Of a stretch of 64,000 bases of DNA, positions 27,933 through 37,692 are shown in pieces. How positions within the stretch are numbered: position 1 is the stretch's first letter; the number at the start of each line of letters is the position of its first letter. Source of the stretch: Stappia taiwanensis (lineage in GTDB: Bacteria > Pseudomonadota > Alphaproteobacteria > Rhizobiales > Stappiaceae); NCBI RefSeq assembly GCF_014635285.1, contig NZ_BMCR01000004.1:372001-436000 (forward strand), read 5' to 3'. The position numbers and the translations under genes are program-made. The notes under the pieces were generated by a model. The model was given only the letters and a program-made list of their open reading frames with translations. It had not been told where the DNA came from and searched no databases.

Positions 27933-28010
27933 GTTCAGAAAACGCAGTCCAGCCGTTAACAAGCTGAGATATGCACCAGATAAGGTCAGTGCTCCGGCAC
28001 TGGCTTTTTT
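27933..28010 (+). ncRNA. tracrRNA for the type II-C Cas9
   Basis: Bases 27933-27960 are the anti-repeat: GTTCAGAAAACGCAG is an exact complement of repeat positions 13-27 once one base is skipped before it, and the following TCCAGCCGTTAAC pairs with the repeat 5' end with a few mismatches. The tail then holds a small hairpin (ACC, loop AGATAA, GGT at 27975-27986) and an intrinsic terminator (GTCAGTGC, loop TCCG, GCACTGGC at 27985-28004, then six T at 28005-28010). Length would be about 78 nt, on the short side for II-C. It pairs with pre-crRNA to load Cas9 and allow RNase III processing. Confidence 0.9.
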
Positions 28011-28040
28011 GGTGTCTGGCGCCCCTCCGCCCTTACCCGC

Positions 28041-28937
28041 CTATGCGTCCTGATAGCGCTCCACATAGCGTTCGAAGGTCTCGACCAGCGCGTCGCATTC
28101 TCCGCTCAGCTTGTCGCCAAGGGGCTTGATGATCGAATACTCGAAGCGCTCGATGACCTCGATCGGCCGGACAATGCCGCCCATGCGCGCGTGATCTTCG
28201 GCAGTGAAGGCATCGATGATGCCAACGCCAATACCGCGCAGCACCAGCGCGGAGACGATATGCGACAGGTAGGATTTCATCTTCGGCAGCGGCGGGTGGC
28301 GCATCTTGGCGAACAGCCGGTCGAAGGTGCGCCCGGACATGGTGGAATCGACGAAGCCGACGAAATCGAGCCCTGACAGATCGCGCAGGCGGATCACCTG
28401 CCGTGCGCCCAGCGGATGATCGGCCGGAGCAACGAAGCGGAAGGGCACGGATCCGCTGCGGATCACGTCGATCTCGAACTTGTGCTGGCTCGGAATGCCA
28501 AAGCCGATCTGGCACTGGCGCAGCGCCACCTGTCGCACCACCGGCAGTGTCGTCATCGACAGGAATTCGGCGCGAAACTCCGGCCGTTCCGCCAGCAGGA
28601 GCGCCACCACGCCGGGAAGCGCGGACTGGGCGATGGCCGGTGCCGCGGCAATCGTCAGGGTCGCCCGGTGGCCCTGCTTGATCTGTGCCGCCGCCCGTTC
28701 GATCTGGGTCAGGCCGACGAAGCTGCGCTCGACCTCGGTCCAGAGTTCGTGCGCCTCGCGGGTGGCGACGACACGGCCGCCATAGCGGCGAAACAACGAC
28801 AACTCAAGCCGCTCCTCAAGGTCGCGGATCAACCGGCTGACCGCTGGCTGGGAGACCGCCAATTCCTCGGCGGCAGCGGAGACCGTGCCGGTGCGCATGA
28901 CGGCCTGAAACGCCTCGAGTGAACGCTGCGACAGCAT
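28041..28937 (-). CDS. LysR-family transcriptional regulator
   Basis: The 298-residue protein has the LysR layout: a winged HTH (LAVSQPAVSRLIRDLEERLE at about 27-46) and a C-terminal periplasmic-binding-protein-like effector domain. It resembles regulators of amino-acid or opine catabolism in general look only. It is divergent from the FAD oxidoreductase and ABC importer operon, about 100 bp away, and probably activates it in response to the transported compound or a product. Confidence 0.88.
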   Translation of the reverse strand: MLSQRSLEAFQAVMRTGTVSAAAEELAVSQPAVSRLIRDLEERLELSLFRRYGGRVVATREAHELWTEVERSFVGLTQIERAAAQIKQGHRATLTIAAAPAIAQSALPGVVALLLAERPEFRAEFLSMTTLPVVRQVALRQCQIGFGIPSQHKFEIDVIRSGSVPFRFVAPADHPLGARQVIRLRDLSGLDFVGFVDSTMSGRTFDRLFAKMRHPPLPKMKSYLSHIVSALVLRGIGVGIIDAFTAEDHARMGGIVRPIEVIERFEYSIIKPLGDKLSGECDALVETFERYVERYQDA

Positions 28938-29006
28938 TTTCGCTATAACATTTCCGCATGTGTAACGAAGGAAACAGTATTTGCGTTATATCCACAGCCT
29001 GCTCAC

Positions 29007-29023
29007 TGTGACAAGCTGACACA
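29007..29023. promoter_or_regulatory. Inverted-repeat operator candidate in the LysR divergent gap
   Basis: TGTGACA-AGC-TGACACA is a 7-bp inverted repeat with one mismatch, just upstream of the oxidoreductase ribosome site. A looser ATAAC / GTTAT pair flanks the middle of the same gap. Either could be a LysR or other repressor site; evidence is weak. Confidence 0.25.
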
Positions 29024-29038
29024 TGTCGGGAGGGCACT

Positions 29039-30334
29039 GTGAGCGGGATGGAAGAGCGGTCGGCGCTGCCGGAAAAGAGCCAGGTCGTCATCATTGGCGG
29101 CGGAATCGTTGGCGTCTGCACGGCGCTGTTTCTTGCCGAAAAGGGCATTCCCGTCGTCCTGTGCGAGAAGGGCCGGATTGCGGCCGAGCAGTCCTCGCGC
29201 AACTGGGGCTGGATCCGCAAGGCCGGGCGCGACGCCCGCGAATTGCAACTGATGATCGACAGCGCCAGGCTGTGGCGCGAGATCGCTCCCCGGCTCGGCG
29301 AGGACATCGGCTACGGCATTCGCGGCACCACCTATCTCGCCGGCAACGCGGCCGAGCTTGCCCGGCACGAGGCCTGGCTGAGGGAAAACGCCGCCTTCGA
29401 TCATGGCGCGCGACTGCTCTCGCCCCGGGAAACGGATGAGCTTCTGAAACGCGACGACCACCGCTTCGCCGGCGCCCTGCATACCCCCTCCGATGCGACC
29501 GCCGAACCGGCCCTTGCGGTTCCGGCGATGGCGCGGCTGGCGGAGCGCTGCGGCGCGGTGATCCTTGAAGGCTGCGCGGTGCGGTCGGTGACGCGCAGCG
29601 GCGGACGGATCAGCGGCGTCGTCACCGAGCGGGGCGAAATCGCCTGCGAGACCGTGGTTCTCGCCGGCGGCGCCTGGTCGCGGACCTTTCTGGAAAATCT
29701 CGACCTTTCCCTGCCGCAACTGGCGATCAAGGCCTCGGTGCTGCGCACCGGGCCGGCGCCGGAGATCATCGCCGGGACGGTGGGCGCAACCCGGGCTTCG
29801 CTGCGGCGGCGGGCCGATGGCGGCTACACCATCGCCCGCTCGGGCGCGGCGGAATTCCAGATCATTCCCGCCGCCTTCACCCATCTGCGCGCCTTCCTGC
29901 CGGTGATCGCCGATCGCTGGCGCATCCTCAAGATCCGACTGGGCGGTGAGTTCTTCGGTCCGCTCGGACGGCATCGCTGGAAGGCGGACGAGGTCACCCC
30001 GTTCGAACAGGTCCGGGTTCTCGATCCGGCACCGGATCAGGCCTTGCTCAGATCCGTGCTGGCCTCGGCCAAGGCGCTACATCCCCGGCTTGAGGGGATC
30101 GAGATCGAGGAGACCTGGGGCAGCTTCATCGACGTGATGCCCGACGAGATCCCGGTGATCGACGAGCCGGCCGGCTGGCAAGGACTGGTGATCGCCACCG
30201 GGCTCTCCGGTCATGGCTTCGGCATTGGCCCCGGGGTGGCCAAGCTCGTTGTCCAGCATATCGAGGGTCAGCAGCCGCTGGTCGACATGACGCCTTTCGC
30301 TCTCGCCCGCTTTGGCAAAAAGGCGGCCGCATGA
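29039..30334 (+). CDS. FAD-dependent amino-acid oxidoreductase (DAO family)
   Basis: The roughly 430-residue protein is a D-amino acid oxidase/dehydrogenase-fold flavoenzyme. It has the dinucleotide-binding motif VVIIGGGIVGVCTALFLAEK at the N-terminus and the C-terminal FAD motif GLSGHGFGIGPGVAKL. It probably oxidises an N-substituted or D-amino acid taken up by the downstream importer. GTG 29039 has GGGAGGG four bases upstream; ATG 29048 is an alternative. Its stop overlaps a second flavoenzyme of the same fold, so the two may act as a pair as in opine oxidases. Confidence 0.85.
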   Translation: MSGMEERSALPEKSQVVIIGGGIVGVCTALFLAEKGIPVVLCEKGRIAAEQSSRNWGWIRKAGRDARELQLMIDSARLWREIAPRLGEDIGYGIRGTTYLAGNAAELARHEAWLRENAAFDHGARLLSPRETDELLKRDDHRFAGALHTPSDATAEPALAVPAMARLAERCGAVILEGCAVRSVTRSGGRISGVVTERGEIACETVVLAGGAWSRTFLENLDLSLPQLAIKASVLRTGPAPEIIAGTVGATRASLRRRADGGYTIARSGAAEFQIIPAAFTHLRAFLPVIADRWRILKIRLGGEFFGPLGRHRWKADEVTPFEQVRVLDPAPDQALLRSVLASAKALHPRLEGIEIEETWGSFIDVMPDEIPVIDEPAGWQGLVIATGLSGHGFGIGPGVAKLVVQHIEGQQPLVDMTPFALARFGKKAAA

Positions 30335-31509
30335 CCGGCGCGCCCCTTGCCACACCGGATGTGCTCGTCATCGGCGCCGGGATCACCGGAGCCTCCGCCG
30401 CCCTGCAGCTTGCCGAGATGGGCGCAAGCGTGGAGCTGATCGACCGCTATGGCCCGGCGGCGATGGCCTCCGGCTGGACACTGGCCGGGGTGCGCCAGTC
30501 CGGGCGCCACCCGGCGGAACTGCCGCTGGCACGCAGCGCCGTCGCCCTGTGGCCGGAGCTCGACGAACGACTCGGCGCGGAGACCGGCTATCGCCGCTCC
30601 GGCAATCTGCGGCTGGCACGCAATGCGGCAGAGGCCGAGACCATCCGGGCGCTGGTCGCCGACCAGTCTGCCGCCGGCCTCGATCTGCGCTATCTTGCGG
30701 ACCTTGCCGCGATCCGCGAGATCGCCCCGCCCCTGTCCGACGAGGTGGTCGCCGCCTCCTTCTGTCCAACCGATGGGCATGCGGACCCGGTCGCCACCGT
30801 CTCCGCCTTTGCCCGGCGGGCCAGCGAGCAAGGTGCCACGCTCGCCTTTGGCGAGACCGTTCGGCATCTTGAGACCCGAGGCGGGCGCATCAGCCGTGTA
30901 ATCACCGACCGGCGCGCCCTTGCCCCCGGCGCGGTGCTGCTCGCCGCCGGCTTTCTGGCCAATGAGTTGCTCGCCCCGCTCGGTACCACGCTCCCCTTGC
31001 GCCGACCGATGGTCACGGTGCTCAGAAGCGCGCCCATCGCTCCCCTTCTCGCCCCGGTGCTCGGCGTTGCCAATGCGGATATGGCGGCCCGGCAGGAACT
31101 CACCGGGCGATTGCGGGTGACAAGCGGCGCGGAGGACTGGGCCGGTGGCCTGGTCGAGCGCGCCGGCGCGCCCGCCATCCGCCCCCGCATACGTTCGGTG
31201 CAGGCGACCATCGACAAGGTGCGGCGCGTGCTTCCGGCCTTTGCCGAGGCGGAGCTGGAAGACGTCTGGGCCGGCGCGCTCGACCTGACGCCCGACGCCC
31301 TTCCGGTCATCGACCGGGTGCCGGAGTTTGAAAATCTCGTCGTCGCCGCCGGCTTTTCCGGGCACGGCTTCGGCATCGGCCCGGTGACGGGGCCGATGGC
31401 CGCGCGGCTCGCCATTGGGGAGGAACCGGACGACCGGCTTGCCTCCTTCCGCTTCGACCGGTTCGCCGATGGCGCCGTCGCCACTGCCCCCCTCACCCTG
31501 CACGGATAA
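30331..31509 (+). CDS. Second FAD-dependent oxidoreductase (DAO/sarcosine oxidase beta-like)
   Basis: The 392-residue protein is another DAO-fold flavoenzyme, with VLVIGAGITGASAALQLAEM at the start and GFSGHGFGIGPVTG near the end. It shares fold but not close sequence with its upstream neighbour. ATG 30331 overlaps that gene's stop. Paired DAO-type subunits without the small ferredoxin-like and alpha subunits suggest either two enzymes for related substrates or a two-subunit enzyme; the sequence does not decide. Confidence 0.85.
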   Translation: MTGAPLATPDVLVIGAGITGASAALQLAEMGASVELIDRYGPAAMASGWTLAGVRQSGRHPAELPLARSAVALWPELDERLGAETGYRRSGNLRLARNAAEAETIRALVADQSAAGLDLRYLADLAAIREIAPPLSDEVVAASFCPTDGHADPVATVSAFARRASEQGATLAFGETVRHLETRGGRISRVITDRRALAPGAVLLAAGFLANELLAPLGTTLPLRRPMVTVLRSAPIAPLLAPVLGVANADMAARQELTGRLRVTSGAEDWAGGLVERAGAPAIRPRIRSVQATIDKVRRVLPAFAEAELEDVWAGALDLTPDALPVIDRVPEFENLVVAAGFSGHGFGIGPVTGPMAARLAIGEEPDDRLASFRFDRFADGAVATAPLTLHG

Positions 31510-31519
31510 GGAGAGCCCA

Positions 31520-32236
31520 TTGCTCAACCCCGAAGGTCGCGTCATCATGGTTTCCGGAGCGAGCCGGGGGATCGGTCTCGCCATTGCCCGAACGCTTCTT
31601 GCCAAGGGCTATTCAGTCAGCGCCGGCGCGCGAGACCCGGAACGGGCGAAAGCCGGCCTGAAGGGGGCACCCGGGGGGGACAAGCTTCTGTGCGCACGCT
31701 ATGACGCGGCGGACCGGACCAGCCATGAGGCCTGGCTCGGCGCCACACTCGACCGGTTCGGCCGGCTCGACGGGCTGGTCAACAATGCCGGCACCTCCAA
31801 CACATTCTCGATCGAGGAAGGCGAGGAAGCGGAGCTGGATGCGCTCTGGGCGATCAACGTCAAGGGACCGCTGTTCCTGACCCGGATATGCCTGCCGCAT
31901 CTGAAGGCCGCCGGCAATGGCCGGGTGATCAATGTCGCCTCGCTCTCGGGCAAACGAGTGCGCAACGAGAACATCGCCTACAACATGACCAAGCACGCGG
32001 TGATGGCGCTGACCCATGGCACCCGCCGCATCGGCTGGGATCATGGCGTGCGCGCCACGGCGATCTGCCCGAGCTTCGTTGCCACCGACCTGACCGACGG
32101 GGTCACCAAGATCACTCGGGAGGAGATGATCGACCCGGAGGATTTCGCGGAAATAACCGCCCTGGCAATGGCCCTGCCGAATACGGCAGCCATGGCGGAA
32201 ATGCTGGTGAATTGCCGGCTGGAGGACACGCTTTAG
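31520..32236 (+). CDS. Short-chain dehydrogenase/reductase
   Basis: The 238-residue protein is a classical SDR with the cofactor motif SGASRGIGLAIA, the NNAG motif (LVNNAGTSN) and the catalytic Ser and YxxxK (NVASLSG and IAYNMTKHA). It probably reduces or oxidises a carbonyl or alcohol in the same catabolic route using NAD(P). Start TTG 31520 has AAGGAGAG upstream and gives the usual distance to the glycine motif; ATG 31547 would truncate the first strand. It sits between the oxidoreductases and the importer. Confidence 0.88.
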   Translation: MLNPEGRVIMVSGASRGIGLAIARTLLAKGYSVSAGARDPERAKAGLKGAPGGDKLLCARYDAADRTSHEAWLGATLDRFGRLDGLVNNAGTSNTFSIEEGEEAELDALWAINVKGPLFLTRICLPHLKAAGNGRVINVASLSGKRVRNENIAYNMTKHAVMALTHGTRRIGWDHGVRATAICPSFVATDLTDGVTKITREEMIDPEDFAEITALAMALPNTAAMAEMLVNCRLEDTL

Positions 32237-32307
32237 GGCCCGGACCCTAGGACTCGCGTGAACCTGGGCCATCCATAAAAAGAACCAACCGACCAGAGGA
32301 CAAAAAC

Positions 32308-33849
32308 ATGAAAGCACGGATGGGAATTGCGCTGGCGGGACTGCTGGTGGCGGGCAATGCCTTTGCCGCCGGCACCACGCTGAATGTGGGCATGGGCAGC
32401 GCCGATGCCGGCAAGCTCGACCCGCATGTCGCCACCTCGACCCCGGACAAGGGGCTGTTGCACTGGATGTTCAGCGGCCTGGTGCGGATCAAGCCGGGCG
32501 AGGCCAGCCCGGAGTTCATCGAGCCGGATATCGCCAAGAGCTGGGCCACCTCCGACGACGGGCTGACCTGGACCTTCTCCCTGCGCGACGACGTGGAATG
32601 CCACGGTGACTACGGCAAGATCGACGCGGAGGATGTGGTCTATTCGCTGAAGCGGTCGGCCAATCCGGAGGTCTCCGCCTTCGCCAAGGATTACACCGCC
32701 TTTGACAGCGTCGAGGCGACCGGTCCGCTGGAGGTGACGATCAAGCTGAAGAACACCGTGCCGAGCCTGCTGGGCCTGCTGGTGCCCTATCATGGCGGCA
32801 ACATCGTCTGCAAGGATGCGGTCGAAGCGCTTGGCGAGGAGTATCAGCGCACGCCGATCGGCACCGGTCCCTTCATGTTCGCCGAGTATCAGCCGCAGCA
32901 ATACGTCAAGCTGGTCGCCAATCCGGAGTATTATCGCGGCGAGCCGAAGATCAAGGAAATCTACTACCGCTACATTCCCTCCGATTCCTCACGTGATCTG
33001 GCCTTCCAGGCAGGCGAGATCGACATGATCTACGGCAAGCAGGAACAGACCTGGGTCGAGCGGATCCAGAAGGTCCCCGGCACCAAGGTCACGGTGATGA
33101 AGCCGGGCGAAATGTCCGTCATCCATCTCAACATGACCATGCCGCCGCTGGACGATGTGCGGGTGCGCCGGGCCGTCGCCCATGCCATCAACCGGGATGC
33201 GATGGTGCAGTTCAAGGGACCGGACGTCACGCTGGCCGCGCTCTCGCCGGTGCCGGAGGGCCATCTTGGCTTCACCGCCGACGTGCCGACCTACGAATAT
33301 TCCATCGACAAGGCCAAGGCGCTGCTGGCCGAAGCCGGTCATCCGGACGGGGTGACGATCAAGGCAATCCATACCACCTTGCCCGGCATGCTCTCGACCA
33401 TGGAAGCGGTGCAGGCCTTGCTGCGCGAAGCCGGCATCACCCTGGAAATCGAGACCGTCGAACACGCCACCTTCCATGAGCAGATCCGCAAGGACATGAG
33501 CCAGGTGACCCATTACGCGGCGGCCCGGTTCCCGGTGGCCGACGTCTACCTCTCCCAGTTCTTCCATTCGGATGCCACTGTCGGCACCGAGACGGCCATC
33601 GCCAACTTCTCCCATTGCGCCGTTGCCGATGCGGAAATCGCGGCGGCCCGTGTCGAAACCGATCCGGAGAAGCAGCTCGCCCTGTGGGCCACCGCCCAGC
33701 AGAAGATCATGGACGAGGTCTGCGCGGTGCCGGTGGTGCAGAGCATGCAGCTCTGGGCCTGGAAGGACACGCTCGACCTTGGCGTCACCGTCAACGGATC
33801 GCTGAACCTCAGCCCGCCCGTCACCGAGCAGGCCGCCTTCTCCGAGTAA
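32308..33849 (+). CDS. Peptide/opine-type ABC solute-binding protein
   Basis: The 513-residue protein has a signal peptide (LLVAGNAFA before AGTTLNVG) and the family 5 extracellular solute-binding fold used for oligopeptides, nickel and opines. It starts with ATG 32308 after GAGGACAAAAAC. With the two flavoenzymes upstream, I infer that the ligand is an amino-acid derivative rather than a general peptide. A stable stem-loop separates it from the permease genes. Confidence 0.9.
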   Translation: MKARMGIALAGLLVAGNAFAAGTTLNVGMGSADAGKLDPHVATSTPDKGLLHWMFSGLVRIKPGEASPEFIEPDIAKSWATSDDGLTWTFSLRDDVECHGDYGKIDAEDVVYSLKRSANPEVSAFAKDYTAFDSVEATGPLEVTIKLKNTVPSLLGLLVPYHGGNIVCKDAVEALGEEYQRTPIGTGPFMFAEYQPQQYVKLVANPEYYRGEPKIKEIYYRYIPSDSSRDLAFQAGEIDMIYGKQEQTWVERIQKVPGTKVTVMKPGEMSVIHLNMTMPPLDDVRVRRAVAHAINRDAMVQFKGPDVTLAALSPVPEGHLGFTADVPTYEYSIDKAKALLAEAGHPDGVTIKAIHTTLPGMLSTMEAVQALLREAGITLEIETVEHATFHEQIRKDMSQVTHYAAARFPVADVYLSQFFHSDATVGTETAIANFSHCAVADAEIAAARVETDPEKQLALWATAQQKIMDEVCAVPVVQSMQLWAWKDTLDLGVTVNGSLNLSPPVTEQAAFSE

Positions 33850-33939
33850 TCGGACCGCGCATGACCGGCGCCGGGGTCGCGACACGTTGGCCCCGGCATG
33901 TGACGACGCATCGCCCTTCCGGGGGCTGCACTCATCCGC

Positions 33940-33982
33940 CGTGCGGCGGACCTTTGGTCCTTGTGACAGGGTCCGCCGCACG
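33940..33982 (+). promoter_or_regulatory. 13-bp stem-loop between binding-protein and permease genes
   Basis: CGTGCGGCGGACC (33940-33952) pairs perfectly with 33970-33982 across a 17-base loop. The left arm can also fold on itself (CCGCC at 33937-33941 with GGCGG), so two exclusive structures are possible. No U-run follows. It resembles the hairpin at 10428 in position and probably sets binding protein/permease stoichiometry. Confidence 0.55.
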
Positions 33983-34002
33983 CGACAGGGGCGCGCTTAC
34001 CC

Positions 34003-34944
34003 ATGACAGCATTTATCCTGAAGCGGCTCGGCTTTGCCGCGATCACGCTCTTTGCCGTTCTGACCATCGTCTTCTTCATCGTCCGGGTACTGCCCGGCGA
34101 TCCGGCGCTGGCCATCCTGGGCGACCAGGCCAGCCAGGCCGCGCTGGAGGCCCTCCGGGTCCGGCTGGGGCTGGATGTTCCGCTCTACCAGCAATATGTG
34201 GAGTTTCTCGGCGGGGTTCTGGTCGGCGACTGGGGCATCTCCATGGTGTCGGGCAGGCCGGTGATCGAGGAAATCATCAAGGTTCTTCCGGCGACGCTGG
34301 AGCTGACCATCGCCTCGCTGATCCTCGGTGTCGTGGTCGGCATTCCCATCGGCGTCTGGTCGGCGGTGCGGCGCAACAAGCTGCCGGACTACCTCGCCCG
34401 CATTGGCTCGCTGCTCGGCCTGTCCTTCCCCGCCTTCGTCTCGGCGGTGTTGCTGCTGCTGTTCTTCTCCATCCAGCTCCGCTGGTTCCCAGTGATCAGC
34501 TCCGGCCAGGGCGGCAGCCTTGCCGACCGGCTGCGCGACCTGGCCCTGCCGGCGATCAATCTGGGGCTGATCATGGCCGCCTACATCACCCGGGTCACCC
34601 GCTCGGCCATGCTGGAGGTGCTTAACCAGGACTATGTGCGCACCGCCCATGCCAAGGGGCTGGCCTTCGCCATCATCGTCTGGCGCCACTGCTTGCGCAA
34701 CGCGCTGATCCCGGTGGTCACCGTCGTCGGCCTCTACCTCGGCATCCTGATCGGCAATTCGGTGCTGACCGAAATCGTCTTCAACCGTCCCGGCCTCGGC
34801 AAGCTGATCGTCGGCGCGCTCAACCAGCGCGACTACACCATGCTGCAGGGCATGATGGTGATCTACACGCTGATCGTCGTCATGGTGAACCTTGTCACCG
34901 ACCTGACCTACGGCCTGATCGACCCGAGGATCAAATACTCATGA
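34003..34944 (+). CDS. ABC transporter permease (DppB/OppB type)
   Basis: The 313-residue membrane protein has about six segments, the N-terminal DppB signature (KRLGFAAITLFAVLTIVFF, then RVLPGDPA) and the coupling loop DYVRTAHAKGLAFAIIVWRH. It forms half of the peptide-type importer channel with the next gene, which it overlaps by four bases. Confidence 0.92.
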   Translation: MTAFILKRLGFAAITLFAVLTIVFFIVRVLPGDPALAILGDQASQAALEALRVRLGLDVPLYQQYVEFLGGVLVGDWGISMVSGRPVIEEIIKVLPATLELTIASLILGVVVGIPIGVWSAVRRNKLPDYLARIGSLLGLSFPAFVSAVLLLLFFSIQLRWFPVISSGQGGSLADRLRDLALPAINLGLIMAAYITRVTRSAMLEVLNQDYVRTAHAKGLAFAIIVWRHCLRNALIPVVTVVGLYLGILIGNSVLTEIVFNRPGLGKLIVGALNQRDYTMLQGMMVIYTLIVVMVNLVTDLTYGLIDPRIKYS

Positions 34945-35846
34945 CGTCGCCCTCGCACTCTCCCCGCCTGTCGCGGTCGGCCTATCTGCGGATCGCACTC
35001 GCTTCCCTCGCCGCAGGCCTGTTCAAGGCGTTCAACGCCAACAAGACCTCCTGGATCGGTCTGGCCGTGTTCGTGATCGTCGCGCTGCTCGCCCTGCTGG
35101 CGCCGGTCATCGCTCCCTATGACCCGCTCGACCAGAACATCCTCAACCGCCTCAAAGCGCCCTCGGCGGCGCATTGGCTCGGCACCGATTATTACGGCCG
35201 CGACACGCTCTCGCGCATTCTCTGGGGCGCGCGGATCTCGCTCACCATCGGCCTGATGGCGATTGGCTCGGCCATGGTGATCGGCACGTTGATCGGCATG
35301 ATCGCCGGCTATTTCGGCGGCCGGACGGATCTGCTCATCATGCAGGTGATGGATGTGCTGCTCGCCTTCCCGTCGCTGATCCTTGGTCTGATCGTCGTTG
35401 CCATGCTCGGCCCGTCGGTCGCCAATCTGGTGATCGCCATCGCCCTGACCGCCATTCCTCCGTTTTCGCGGATCGCCCGGGCGCCGACCATTGCCGTCAA
35501 GAACCGCGAGTTCATCGAGGCGGGGCATGCGCTTGGCTACTCGCATCCGCGGCTGATGTTCGGACACATCCTGCCCAATATCGCACCGGAGGTTTTGGTG
35601 ATGGGCTCGCTGTGGCTGGCGACCGCCATCCGCGTGGAGGCCTCGCTCGCCTTCATCGGCCTTGGCGTCAACCCGCCGACCGCCACATGGGGCGGCATGA
35701 TCCGCGAGGGCTTCGAGAACATTCTCGACAGTTTCTGGCTGGCCCTTTTCCCCTCGCTCGCGATCCTGATCGTCGTCTTTTCCTTGAACCTCCTGGGCGA
35801 TGGCCTGCGCGATGCGGTCGATCCCCGGCTGAAGGGGGAACAATGA
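34941..35846 (+). CDS. ABC transporter permease (DppC/OppC type)
   Basis: The 301-residue membrane protein has the DppC landmarks: an N-terminal segment followed by [28 protein letters not shown], and the coupling loop [20 protein letters not shown]. It starts at an ATGA overlap with the upstream permease, and its stop overlaps the start of the fused ATPase gene. Confidence 0.92.
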   Translation: MTSPSHSPRLSRSAYLRIALASLAAGLFKAFNANKTSWIGLAVFVIVALLALLAPVIAPYDPLDQNILNRLKAPSAAHWLGTDYYGRDTLSRILWGARISLTIGLMAIGSAMVIGTLIGMIAGYFGGRTDLLIMQVMDVLLAFPSLILGLIVVAMLGPSVANLVIAIALTAIPPFSRIARAPTIAVKNREFIEAGHALGYSHPRLMFGHILPNIAPEVLVMGSLWLATAIRVEASLAFIGLGVNPPTATWGGMIREGFENILDSFWLALFPSLAILIVVFSLNLLGDGLRDAVDPRLKGEQ

Positions 35847-37639
35847 CCCATCCCATCCTTTCGGTAGACAATCTGACCACCTCCTTCCGGGTCGATGGCG
35901 ACTGGGTTCCGGTGGTGCGGGACGTCAGCTTCACCGTCGACCGGGGCGAGACCGTCGCCATCGTCGGCGAATCCGGGTCCGGCAAATCGGTCACCGCCCT
36001 GTCGATCATGCGGCTGGTGCAGCAGAGCCACGGCCGGATCGAAGGGGCAATCACCCTTGATGGGGTGGATCTGCTCGGCCTTGACGAAGCGGCGATGCGC
36101 GATGTGCGCGGCGGCGATATCGGCATGATCTTTCAGGAGCCGATGACCAGCCTCAACCCGGTGCTGAAGATCGGCTTTCAGGTCGGCGAGGTGCTGCGCC
36201 GGCATCGCGGCATGGGGGCGGCCGAAGCAGACCGGGAGGTTCTGCGGCTGTTCGACCTTGTCCGCATTCCCGACGCGCGGCGGCGGATCGACGAATACCC
36301 GCACAGCTTTTCCGGCGGCATGCGCCAGCGGGCGATGATCGCCATGGCCCTTGCCTGCCAGCCCAAGCTTCTGATCGCCGACGAGCCGACCACCGCGCTC
36401 GACGTGACGATCCAGGCGCAGATCCTGGAGTTGATCCGCGAGCTGCAAAAGGACATCGGCATGGCGGTGATGTTCATCACGCATGACATGGGGGTCGTCG
36501 CCGAGATTTCCGACCGGGTGGTGGTCATGCTGCGCGGGGACAAGGTCGAGGAAGCGCCGGTGCGCGAGCTCTTCGCCGCGCCGAAGCACAATTACACCAG
36601 GATGCTGCTCGGCGCCGTGCCGAAGCTCGGCGGGCTGGGCGACACGCAAACGCCGCGGCGCTTCCCCACGCTCGACAGCAACGGCACCGGCCCGGAACCG
36701 GACAACGAGGCCGATCACCGTGGCAAGACCATTCTGGAGGTTCGCAACCTGACCACGCGCTTTGCCGTACGCGGCGGGCTCCTGAACCGCCCGGTCGGCA
36801 ATGTCCATGCGGTGGAGAATGTGTCCCTGTCGCTCGCCGCCGGCGAGACCCTGGCGCTGGTCGGCGAATCCGGCTGCGGCAAGTCGACCACCGGCCGTTC
36901 GATCCTGCGGCTGATCGAACCGGTGGCCGGGGAAATCCGGTTCGAGGGGCAGGATCTGATGGCGGCGAGCCACGCCGAGCTGCGTCAGGCACGCCGGCGG
37001 ATGCAGATGATCTTTCAGGACCCTTACGGCTCGCTCAACCCGCGCAAGGCGGTCGGCGCCGCCATCGCCGAACCGATGCATGTGCATGGGCTGATGGACA
37101 GCGCGCGGATCGGCGAGCGCGTCACCGAGCTTCTGCGTCTGGTCGGGCTGGACGAGGAGCACGCCCTCCGCTTCCCGCACGAGTTTTCCGGCGGCCAGCG
37201 CCAGCGTATCTGCATCGCCCGCAGCCTTGCCCTCAACCCCAGCCTGATCGTTGCCGATGAATCGGTTTCCGCCCTTGATGCCTCGATCAAGGCGCAGGTG
37301 GTGAACCTGATGCTCGACCTCCAGCGGGAGCTGGATCTGGCCTATCTGTTCATCAGCCATGACATCGCCGTGGTGGAGCGGGTCAGCCACCGCATCGCCG
37401 TGATGCTGCTCGGCGAAATCGTCGAGACCGGCCCCAGAGACAAGATCCTGTGCGCTCCGCAGCACCCCTACACCCGGAAGCTGATCGACGCCGTGCCGAT
37501 CCCCAATCCGGAGACGCGGCGCGAGCGCGGCGGCCTGATCACCGACGAGCTGATGAGCCCGGTGCGCGCCCTCGACTGGACCCATCCGGCCACCCGGATG
37601 CACGCCGTGTCCGAGGATCATTTCGTGCGGGAGTTCTAG
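35843..37639 (+). CDS. Fused DppD-DppF double ATPase
   Basis: The 598-residue protein joins two peptide-type ABC ATPases. The first half has GESGSGKSV (about residue 43), [15 protein letters not shown] and [12 protein letters not shown]; the second has GESGCGKST (about 340), [15 protein letters not shown] and [12 protein letters not shown]. Each half ends with the oligopeptide ATPase C-terminal region ([12 protein letters not shown] and [12 protein letters not shown]). The linker is around residues 265-300. It powers the two permeases. Start ATG 35843 follows GGGGGAACA. Such fusions are common in this transporter class. Confidence 0.93.
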   Translation: MTHPILSVDNLTTSFRVDGDWVPVVRDVSFTVDRGETVAIVGESGSGKSVTALSIMRLVQQSHGRIEGAITLDGVDLLGLDEAAMRDVRGGDIGMIFQEPMTSLNPVLKIGFQVGEVLRRHRGMGAAEADREVLRLFDLVRIPDARRRIDEYPHSFSGGMRQRAMIAMALACQPKLLIADEPTTALDVTIQAQILELIRELQKDIGMAVMFITHDMGVVAEISDRVVVMLRGDKVEEAPVRELFAAPKHNYTRMLLGAVPKLGGLGDTQTPRRFPTLDSNGTGPEPDNEADHRGKTILEVRNLTTRFAVRGGLLNRPVGNVHAVENVSLSLAAGETLALVGESGCGKSTTGRSILRLIEPVAGEIRFEGQDLMAASHAELRQARRRMQMIFQDPYGSLNPRKAVGAAIAEPMHVHGLMDSARIGERVTELLRLVGLDEEHALRFPHEFSGGQRQRICIARSLALNPSLIVADESVSALDASIKAQVVNLMLDLQRELDLAYLFISHDIAVVERVSHRIAVMLLGEIVETGPRDKILCAPQHPYTRKLIDAVPIPNPETRRERGGLITDELMSPVRALDWTHPATRMHAVSEDHFVREF

Positions 37640-37692
37640 GCGGGCATCACAGGTACCGGTGGCGCCAGACCCCGCGCCATCGGCACGCATAC

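Noticed and set aside
24492-27959. A very long open frame (1155 codons) on the + strand opposite cas9
   Set aside because: It mirrors the cas9 codons in a GC-rich gene, has no domain, and its product is low-complexity Leu/Ala/Gln/His-rich text typical of antisense frames.
27870-27962. N-terminal extension of Cas9 to 27962
   Set aside because: The extension is a translation of the tracrRNA and its promoter region; the RuvC-I motif and ribosome site support 27869.
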